Shown here in pieces: positions 1-4,944 of a stretch of 7,032 bases of DNA. The DNA is from an uncultured Spirochaetales bacterium (lineage in GTDB: Bacteria; Spirochaetota; Spirochaetia; Sphaerochaetales; Sphaerochaetaceae). A model generated the notes under the pieces. It did not search any database and was not told the DNA's origin. It worked only from the letters and a program-made list of their open reading frames with translations. Positions within the stretch are counted from its first letter, which is position 1. Every line of letters begins with the position of its first letter. The stretch is from the NCBI GenBank assembly GCA_934247875.1, contig CAKQJZ010000094.1, positions 1 to 7,032 of the forward strand, read 5' to 3'. A program made the translations under genes and the position numbers.

Positions 1-2
1 AT

Positions 3-65
3 AAGATGATAAACGCAGTGCTAGATAATACCGCTCTGCCATTGCTTGGCGCTGCCCTGGTTTAG
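3..65 (+). CDS. Possible C-terminal tail of a gene entering from the left edge
   Basis: This is the only + strand frame open from the window edge to a stop near base 65. It reads KMINAVLDNTALPLLGAALV and then TAG, while the other two frames have stops within the first 30 bases. A hydrophobic, Gly/Ala-rich end of the LPLLGAALV type is seen at the C-terminus of several sugar-kinase-like ASKHA proteins (BadF or N-acetylglucosamine kinase type), but 20 residues cannot establish a family. No start is visible, so this is a partial gene if it is real. Codon choice is compatible with coding. The segment could equally be intergenic DNA that happens to be open. Confidence 0.3.
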   Translation, partial: KMINAVLDNTALPLLGAALV

Positions 66-89
66 GGTGACTGAATAATTACTATTATT

Positions 90-145
90 TATTTTTTATC
101 TCATTTGATTATAAAGAAATACAAACCACAATGAGATAAAAAATA
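90..145. repeat. 16-bp perfect inverted repeat with 24-nt spacer
   Basis: The arm at 90-105 (TATTTTTTATCTCATT) is the exact reverse complement of 130-145; the spacer is 106-129. The arms are AT-rich and would form a long hairpin in either RNA. It lies between the possible left-edge gene and the antiporter terminator, and its right arm supplies the T-tract of that minus-strand terminator. Neither strand has a U-run directly after the right-hand arm, so on its own it is not a standard intrinsic terminator. It may protect a 3' end, bind a protein, or be a small dispersed repeat. Confidence 0.6.
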
Positions 146-177
146 GACCACGCCCAATTTAAGCAGAGCGTGGCCTA
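136..177 (-). terminator. Intrinsic terminator of the antiporter gene
   Basis: Read on the minus strand, TAG-G-CCACGC (177-168) pairs with GCGTGG-T-CTA (153-144). This is a 9-bp stem with one internal mismatch and a 14-nt loop, and a T-rich run (TATTTTTTAT) follows at once. It begins about 20 nt after the antiporter stop codon at 198. Read on the + strand, the hairpin is not followed directly by a T-run, so it acts mainly on the leftward transcript. Confidence 0.8.
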
Positions 178-197
178 GAATGCATTTTAAGTGCTTT

Positions 198-1835
198 TTA
201 TTTCTTTTTGACTGTTGGAACCTTATCTCCCAATAGCTTTGGAAGGATTACCATAGCAATAACAAAGCAGATTATTGCGACAATCCATGCATATACAGCT
301 GATAGTGTTAAGCCGCCGACTATGAAGCCGATACCTGAGCATACTGCGACTGTTACAGCGTATGGGAGCTGAGTAGCAACATGCTCAAGGTGAGGACAGC
401 CTGCACCAGTTGATGAGAGGATTGTTGTATCAGAGATAGGAGATGCATGGTCTCCAAATACAGCACCACCAAGAACTGCTGATACGCAAATCATTGTAGC
501 ATTCAATAGTGAGTTCATATCGAAGCCTTTTGCCTGACCTAAGCCAACAGCGATTGGCATTGTGATTGGGATCATGATTGCGAATGTTCCCCAGCTTGTA
601 CCTGTTGCGAATGCAATGAGTGCAGAGAGGATGAATACAATGATAGGAACGAGGGATAGTGGGAAGCCTCCGCCTACTACTACTTCAGATAGGTACTGAG
701 CAAGGCCTAGGCCTCCGTCAGCAGGAGAAGACTTGATGATTCCACCAATAGTCCATGCCATTGTAAGGATTACAAGAGCAGGAACCATTGATTTGATACC
801 GCTGATCAAAGCCTCACTTGCATCTTTGATAGAGAAGAGTCTTCTGCAAATATAGTAGATATATGTAAGTGCTGTAGTAATCACTGCTGCATAGAAGAGC
901 GCTACAGATGCATCTGTATTATTGAATGCTTCTCCAAGACTCATCATAGACATAGCTTCTCTGAATGTTACACCTGAGTTTGATGCTTCTGTCATATATG
1001 TAACAGCAGGGAACAAGATAAGAGATGTTATGATAAGAACAATGATTGGAAGGATCATATCCAAAGCAGAAGCTCTATCTGCCTTATCATCGCCTTCAAG
1101 TGTTACCTCTCCTGGTGCCTCACCATATGAAACATCATATAACTGGCCTTTCATAGCAAGCTCAGCACTATGCTTCATTGGGCCATAGTCACGGCCGATA
1201 AGAATCAGTGTGAGAACCATTATAAGTGTAAGTATTGCGTAAATATTATATGGTATAGCTTTGATGAAGAAAGCAAACTCAGAAATGCCAAAGATTTCAA
1301 AGCCTTCACTGCCCTTTACGATAGACATCACTGTAATAACCCATGATGAGATAGGAACTAGAATACATACAGGAGCTGCTGTTGAGTCGAGGATGTAGCT
1401 GAGTTTAGCGCGAGGCACTTTGTTCTTATCTGCGATAGGACGCATAACAGTGCCAACTGCTAGTGAGTTGAAGTAGTCATCGATAAAGATCAGAAGTCCA
1501 CAGAACCATGCCATGAGCATAGTTGTCTTTGGGCTGTTGATTCGCTTTGCAGCCCAGCGGCCAAATGCACGTGATGAGCCTGTTCTTGATAGCATTCCAA
1601 CAAGACCACCAAGAAGTGCGCAGAATAGGAATATTCTGATATTCCATCCATCATTAAGCGAATTGGCAAAGCCATCTGTCAAATTGAGAATAGCTGTAAT
1701 CGGGTTGCCACCTGCAACAATCAAGGTACCTGATAGAATACCTAAGAAGAGGGAAATTACAACATCTTTAGTGATGAATGCAAGTGTGATTGTTAGGATT
1801 GGAGGTATTAATCCCCAAGCTCCAAAATGTTCCAT
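198..1835 (-). CDS. nhaC: NhaC-family Na+/H+ antiporter
   Basis: This 545-residue, very hydrophobic polytopic inner-membrane protein is assigned to the NhaC branch of the Na_H_antiporter family, which exchanges cytoplasmic Na+ for external H+ to control Na+ and pH. Visible family features include FIDDYFNSLAVGTVMRP at residues 117-133 with the acidic pair D119/D120, STAAPVCILVPISSWV at 151-166, GTSWGTF at 412-418, and the long signature GDHASPISDTTILSSTG at 461-477, followed by HLEHVATQLPYA at 482-493. A hydrophilic loop near residues 214-257 separates two halves of membrane helices. The length fits the family and no part is missing. The ATG has GGAG at 1846-1843 with a 7-nt spacer. It is a single-gene unit with its own terminator. 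Exact substrate is not readable from sequence; some relatives exchange malate/lactate or other ions. Confidence 0.88.
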   Translation of the reverse strand: MEHFGAWGLIPPILTITLAFITKDVVISLFLGILSGTLIVAGGNPITAILNLTDGFANSLNDGWNIRIFLFCALLGGLVGMLSRTGSSRAFGRWAAKRINSPKTTMLMAWFCGLLIFIDDYFNSLAVGTVMRPIADKNKVPRAKLSYILDSTAAPVCILVPISSWVITVMSIVKGSEGFEIFGISEFAFFIKAIPYNIYAILTLIMVLTLILIGRDYGPMKHSAELAMKGQLYDVSYGEAPGEVTLEGDDKADRASALDMILPIIVLIITSLILFPAVTYMTEASNSGVTFREAMSMMSLGEAFNNTDASVALFYAAVITTALTYIYYICRRLFSIKDASEALISGIKSMVPALVILTMAWTIGGIIKSSPADGGLGLAQYLSEVVVGGGFPLSLVPIIVFILSALIAFATGTSWGTFAIMIPITMPIAVGLGQAKGFDMNSLLNATMICVSAVLGGAVFGDHASPISDTTILSSTGAGCPHLEHVATQLPYAVTVAVCSGIGFIVGGLTLSAVYAWIVAIICFVIAMVILPKLLGDKVPTVKKK

Positions 1836-1936
1836 GTATAAACTCCATTAGTTTTTTTCCAACGTTGAGAATAAACTAAAATGTTATTCATTGCTACTCT
1901 TTTACTCCAAACATGAAGCAAATAGCACAAAGCGTT

Positions 1937-1942
1937 ATTATA
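1937..1942 (-). promoter_or_regulatory. Candidate -10 of the antiporter promoter
   Basis: A perfect TATAAT lies on the minus strand about 100 nt before the antiporter start, but the region 16-18 nt upstream has no good -35 (only A-rich sequence). The same AT-rich segment read on the + strand (TATTAT at 1936-1941) could serve the divergent phosphatase gene, again with only a poor -35. Treat it as the likely site of divergent initiation rather than a defined promoter. Confidence 0.3.
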
Positions 1943-2010
1943 GTAACATAAATAAGGGTTATTTTGGTTTTTAGCTGAGGAATAGTTGTGCTACACTATT
2001 ATGCAAAACC

Positions 2011-2017
2011 AGAGGGG
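2011..2017 (+). promoter_or_regulatory. Ribosome site that sets the PAP2 start at 2025
   Basis: AGAGGGG lies 7 nt before the ATG at 2025. The frame is open upstream to a TTG at 1986 and another ATG at 2001, but neither has a nearby purine-rich ribosome site. The short polar stretch they would add (TIMQNQRGQR) is also unlike a membrane protein N-terminus. Confidence 0.7.
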
Positions 2018-2024
2018 ACAGAGA

Positions 2025-2909
2025 ATGTACATACTACTTTTTTTCCAGCATATAAGGATGCCTTTTCTAACAGCACTTGCACATATAATCTCATTTTTAG
2101 GAGAGGAACCTATTCCTGTTCTATTCACTATATTCCTTTATATATGCATTTCAAAAAAGAAAGGGATTGGCTTTGTAGGTTCGATCTTCATGGCTATAGA
2201 CTCGATGCAGATAGTGAAGTGCATAGCGCGCTTTCCTAGGCCTTTTGTCGTTTACCCAAATATGATAAAGCCACTGAGAGTCTCAACAGCTACTGGCTAC
2301 TCATTCCCTTCAGGGCACTCAACGACTGCAAGCGTATTCTATGGCTTGATAGCAAAAACATACAAGAATATTGCAGCCAGGATAATAGCAATCTCACTTA
2401 TAGTATTAGTGCCTTTATCACGATTATACTTTGGTGTTCACTGGCCATCAGATGTAATATTCGGGACTATCTTAGGTCTTACTATTGCATTCTCTTTCTC
2501 TTCATTCTTTCAGCGCCTTTATGAAGAGAAAGAAAAGTTCACGGTCTTCACTTTAGCAGCAGCAAGCGTGTTCACACTCGCCTTCTTGATTTTCTCATAT
2601 ATACTCGATTTCAGAGCTGGAACAGAGATTCTTTGGAAAGATATCATGGAGAGCTTTGCTTTGAGCAGCGGCGCACTCTACGGCCTCGCACTTGAGAGGA
2701 ACTTCATCAACTTTGAAATATATGGAAGCTGGAAAGTAAGAGCTCTGAATTTCTTTCTAGCTCTCATTGGCGGCCTAGTCTTATTTGCACTTGTCAGATT
2801 ATTGCTTCCATTAATATACCTTGGAAAGGCATTGAGCATATTCGCTCTATGCTTCTGGGTTACAGCACTCTATCCAATGATAGGAAAGAAGCTGAAGCTA
2901 TTCCTTTAA
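2025..2909 (+). CDS. PAP2-family membrane phosphatase
   Basis: This is a 294-residue integral membrane protein with the complete three-part phosphatase signature of the PAP2 superfamily: K65-x6-R72-P73, then P95-S96-G97-H98, then S132-R133-x5-H139-x3-D143. H98 and H139 are the expected acid/base and nucleophile residues. Family members remove phosphate from phosphatidic acid, phosphatidylglycerol phosphate, undecaprenyl pyrophosphate or lipid A at the outer face of the membrane; the sequence does not tell which. About 150 residues after the core hold four or five further hydrophobic segments (roughly 153-164, 173-195, 210-223, 240-263 and 268-285), giving a longer C-terminal membrane part than the small PgpB/BcrC types. 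The start was chosen by its ribosome site; a longer version from TTG at 1986 is less likely. The gene is convergent with the exonuclease gene and overlaps its last 12 bases. No clear intrinsic terminator follows. Confidence 0.87.
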   Translation: MYILLFFQHIRMPFLTALAHIISFLGEEPIPVLFTIFLYICISKKKGIGFVGSIFMAIDSMQIVKCIARFPRPFVVYPNMIKPLRVSTATGYSFPSGHSTTASVFYGLIAKTYKNIAARIIAISLIVLVPLSRLYFGVHWPSDVIFGTILGLTIAFSFSSFFQRLYEEKEKFTVFTLAAASVFTLAFLIFSYILDFRAGTEILWKDIMESFALSSGALYGLALERNFINFEIYGSWKVRALNFFLALIGGLVLFALVRLLLPLIYLGKALSIFALCFWVTALYPMIGKKLKLFL

Positions 2910-3479
2910 TATTCTCGGGAAGGGCTTGCTATTCGTCTTATAGACACGATGGAAGAATCTATCCAGAATCTCTTCATCAAATAGATTCTCTCCGCATAGA
3001 CGAGAGAATAAGCGGCCGCACGTCTCTGCATCAGAGAGTGCATTATGAGCATCATAAGTCCAGCCAAAGCCAGATGCCAAAGCAGTAAGTGAGTAGCTCT
3101 CTTTGTCCTTCCAGAGCTTTCTTGAAAGCGAGAATGTACAATAATACTTATACTTTGGCACATCAAGCATATAGTGCTTCAGCGTTGAAGAGAGCACTCT
3201 CATGTCAAACTGAGCATTATGAGCAACTAATGGAGATGTGCCTATAAAAGCTTTGACATCACTCCAGATCTCATCAAAATGAGGCGCTTTTATCAGATCT
3301 TCGCTTTTAAGATGGTGTATAGATGTGCATAAAGGGTCAAAGAAGAGGACAGGAGGCTTTATCAAAGAATAATAGCTATCTAACCTCTCCCCTTCTTCGT
3401 CGAACCTCACAAGCCCTATTGAGCATGCACTGTCGCTATCTGTATTAGCTGTTTCAAAATCTATTGCAACATATTCCAT
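2898..3479 (-). CDS. DnaQ-like DEDDh 3'-5' exonuclease
   Basis: This is a 193-residue RNase T/DnaQ-superfamily exonuclease. All five metal and catalytic residues of the DEDDh type are present: D7 and E9 in AIDFETAN (Exo I), D92 in VAHNAQFD (Exo II), and H145 with D150 in HNALSDAE (Exo III). The protein is little more than the bare domain, with a basic tail of about 20 residues. It is therefore a stand-alone exonuclease acting on DNA or RNA 3' ends in the cytoplasm, similar to proteins annotated as the polymerase III epsilon subunit or a general 3'-5' exonuclease; true proofreading-subunit status cannot be claimed. It starts 5 nt after the manA stop. The only GAGG is 16 nt before the ATG, inside the last manA codons, so translation is probably coupled to manA. 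Its 3' end overlaps the convergent PAP2 gene by 12 bp. Confidence 0.85.
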   Translation of the reverse strand: MEYVAIDFETANTDSDSACSIGLVRFDEEGERLDSYYSLIKPPVLFFDPLCTSIHHLKSEDLIKAPHFDEIWSDVKAFIGTSPLVAHNAQFDMRVLSSTLKHYMLDVPKYKYYCTFSLSRKLWKDKESYSLTALASGFGWTYDAHNALSDAETCGRLFSRLCGENLFDEEILDRFFHRVYKTNSKPFPRILKE

Positions 3480-3484
3480 GATTG

Positions 3485-4624
3485 TTATTTAGGTACCTCG
3501 GCAAAATATACCATACCTCTGACTCTCATGGAATATTCATCTACATCTTCTCCAATCATGAAGATATCACCTTTATTGAACTGAAGGCGCTCATTGCCAT
3601 CCTTTATTGTGATTACGCCCTCTATGACTATAGCAAGTGCAAAGTTCTCTGATTTCACAAGATACTCGCCGCTTGGAGCTGCTACAAGACGGAAACTTGG
3701 AGAAGGTGTCTCATATACCTTCCTTGACGCTGAATCAGAATGAGTCGGAACTTTCTCTGGCACAGTCTCATCGAATTTCATTATGTTGCCAAGCTCCTGA
3801 AGGTCCATATGCTTCTTTGTGAGACCTCCTCTTAGAACATTGTCTGAAGCACTCATCAATTCGACACCATTGCCAAGCACGTAAGCATGTAGTGTTCCTG
3901 GCTCAAGATATAAAGCTTCGCCTACATTCAAATGCACAACATTGAGAATATATGGAGAGAGTACGCCAATATCATCTGGATAGAGTCTCAATAGACGCTT
4001 AAGAATGCCCTTCTCTGTCAAGAAGTTGCCTTTCCATGATGACTCATGAGTATTCTCAATAAAGCTCTTAAGCTCATCAATGATAGCTTTCTTATCACAT
4101 TCGCTTAGCTTATAAAGCCCAAAGAACAGCGACTTGATATCACAAAAACCAGAGAGCAGCTTTTCATAGCTCTTTGGCGCAACATGCTCTAAGTTAGCCT
4201 TTATAGCAGCTAAAGACCTGAAGCCGCACATTGCAGTTATAGGAGTGATAGCAGCAATTATTTCAGCTTTCTCATTGTCATCCTGATAGTTTACAACTTC
4301 GCCTTTAGCTCTCTTCTCTTCTTCTCGCTTCCAACCTTCTTCTGCTTGCGCCTTATTTGGATGGCACTGAAGAGAAAGCGGCTCTTTGATTGCCAGGACT
4401 TTGAATAGCAGCGGAAGCTTAGAGCCGCTAAACACTGCTTTATGACTAGATAGGTAATCACTGAGCTTCTCGCCATCTAAAAGCGTTGCTTCTCCGCTTT
4501 TATGGCTTCCCATCCAGAGTTCTGCTTTAGGCTTTCCATCAAAGCCACCGATCAGAGATGGGATATAATCATCATTACCCCATGCATATTCTTTGACAAC
4601 ACCATTGAGTTTAATAATAGACAT
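3485..4624 (-). CDS. manA: Mannose-6-phosphate isomerase, class I
   Basis: This 379-residue cytoplasmic cupin-fold enzyme interconverts fructose 6-phosphate and mannose 6-phosphate, allowing mannose use and feeding GDP-mannose synthesis. The family landmarks run in order: KEYAWG at 11-16, AELWMGSH at 34-41, SLQCHPNK at 84-91 with zinc ligands Q86 and H88, YQDDNEKAE at 113-121 with the expected ligand E121, the helical middle region, LEPGTLHAY at 240-248 with H246, and NVLRGGLT at 262-269 with the conserved R265. A second cupin fills the C-terminus. The usual NHKPE around the glutamate ligand reads NEKAE here. The length matches the E. coli-like long form. The start fits the family N-terminus and no in-frame alternative fits better. 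A strong promoter ends just before the ATG, leaving essentially no leader. It is the first gene of an operon with the exonuclease gene. Confidence 0.93.
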   Translation of the reverse strand: MSIIKLNGVVKEYAWGNDDYIPSLIGGFDGKPKAELWMGSHKSGEATLLDGEKLSDYLSSHKAVFSGSKLPLLFKVLAIKEPLSLQCHPNKAQAEEGWKREEEKRAKGEVVNYQDDNEKAEIIAAITPITAMCGFRSLAAIKANLEHVAPKSYEKLLSGFCDIKSLFFGLYKLSECDKKAIIDELKSFIENTHESSWKGNFLTEKGILKRLLRLYPDDIGVLSPYILNVVHLNVGEALYLEPGTLHAYVLGNGVELMSASDNVLRGGLTKKHMDLQELGNIMKFDETVPEKVPTHSDSASRKVYETPSPSFRLVAAPSGEYLVKSENFALAIVIEGVITIKDGNERLQFNKGDIFMIGEDVDEYSMRVRGMVYFAEVPK

Positions 4625-4630
4625 AACCTA

Positions 4631-4658
4631 ATTATACCTTCTATTGCCATTGTTTCAA
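4631..4658 (-). promoter_or_regulatory. manA promoter, near-consensus, predicted leaderless
   Basis: On the minus strand, TTGAAA (4658-4653), a 16-nt spacer and a perfect TATAAT (4636-4631) form a near-consensus sigma70-type promoter. Only six bases separate the -10 from the manA ATG at 4624, so the expected transcription start falls on or next to the A of the start codon. The weak AGG two bases before the ATG would lie outside the transcript. Confidence 0.65.
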
Positions 4659-4672
4659 AGTTACTGTATTCT
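4644..4672 (+). promoter_or_regulatory. Candidate promoter of the tRNA-Gly gene
   Basis: TTGCCA (4644-4649), a 17-nt spacer and TATTCT (4667-4672) match the consensus at 5/6 and 4/6 positions. The predicted start near 4679-4680 gives a short leader of about 6 nt before the mature tRNA end at 4686. It is interleaved with the manA promoter: its -35 falls inside the manA spacer and its own spacer contains the manA -35. Confidence 0.5.
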
Positions 4673-4685
4673 TTTTTTTATAAAT

Positions 4686-4757
4686 GCAGACGTCATATAA
4701 CGGTTATTATACGAGCTTCCCAAGCTTGCTATACGGGTTCGACTCCCGCCGTCTGCT
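4686..4757 (+). tRNA. tRNA-Gly, anticodon CCC
   Basis: All four arms fold. The 7-bp acceptor stem GCAGACG/CGTCTGC is perfect. The short D arm has a GG in its loop and the T-T mismatch at 13/22 that is also seen in E. coli-type Gly(UCC) tRNAs. The anticodon stem CGAGC/GCTTG carries the loop TTCCCAA, so the anticodon is CCC, reading GGG codons. The variable loop has 4 nt. The T arm has the TTCGACT loop and one A-C mismatch at its outer pair. The discriminator base is T, as usual for bacterial tRNA-Gly, and CCA is not encoded, so it must be added after transcription. There is no terminator directly after it, which suggests read-through into the downstream leader and CorC-like gene. Confidence 0.93.
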
Positions 4758-4944
4758 AATCTTTAAAAGCACTGATAATGTGCAAAGGAATATGTCTAAG
4801 TGGACGATGGCCCTAGTGGGAACTTAAAGAAGCCAAATGCTGATGAGGTTCCTCCGTTACCTAACGAAGGAAAAAAGAGAATCTTAATTAAGCTCCTTCT
4901 CTAAAAGAGAGAGACAGAAAAATGATTATAGGAGTGAAAATTAA
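4758..4944 (+). promoter_or_regulatory. Structured 187-nt leader of the CorC-like gene, family unassigned
   Basis: No convincing gene lies here, but several pairings do. CTTT/AAAG plus GCAC/GTGC (4761-4787) form a bulged hairpin. GGGAACTT (4818-4825) pairs with AGGTTCCT (4846-4853), enclosing a small AGC/GCT hairpin. TTCCTcCGTT (4849-4858) alternatively pairs with AACGaAGGAA (4863-4872) around an ACCT loop. AGAGAA (4876-4881) pairs with TTCTCT (4897-4902), whose bases can instead pair with AGAGA (4906-4910). CTTAATTAAG (4883-4892) is a palindrome. CTCCT (4893-4897), and CTCC at 4852-4855, can cover the GGAG ribosome site at 4931-4934. There is no U-run, so any control would act on translation start rather than by an intrinsic terminator. 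No well-placed promoter was found inside, so transcription probably comes from the tRNA promoter. Confidence 0.5.

Noticed and set aside
1986..2024. Longer PAP2 N-terminus starting at TTG 1986 or ATG 2001
   Set aside because: Neither start has a ribosome site, while ATG 2025 has AGAGGGG at 7 nt and gives a normal hydrophobic start.
2883..2909. Hairpin GGAA...TTCC plus AGC/GCT over the PAP2 stop as a terminator
   Set aside because: Only 4+3 pairs with an internal loop and three Ts after it; too weak to call.
4679..4684. TATAAA immediately before the tRNA as its -10
   Set aside because: Transcription from it would begin inside the mature tRNA; the TTGCCA/TATTCT pair gives a sensible start.
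4802..4855. Resemblance to a fluoride (crcB) riboswitch: GGacGATGG followed by GCTGATG and TCCT
   Set aside because: The required pseudoknot (GGNG with CNCC) and the P1 pairing of the GATGG segment with a CTCCTAC-like end cannot be formed. The likeness is limited to short words.
4859..4869. CTTCGTTAGGT on the minus strand, like the 5' end of the B. subtilis mgtE M-box as I remember it
   Set aside because: It is on the strand opposite to the CorC-like gene, and the sequence after it does not continue as an M-box. On the + strand only AAAGA-GCCAA recalls the M-box core.
4780..4872. Possible 5' fragment of a group II intron (GTGC start, GCTGATGAGG, CCTAACGAAGG)
   Set aside because: There is no reverse transcriptase, domain V or 3' end in the window, and the match rests on memory of short motifs. 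A covariance-model search (group-II-D1D4 families) would decide.
4837..4875. Hammerhead-ribozyme-like core CTGATGA (4840-4846) with GAA nearby
   Set aside because: A hammerhead needs GAAA directly after stem II and a matching stem I and III. Here the hairpin after CTGATGA ends in AGGAAAA with the wrong pairing and no partner for stem I.
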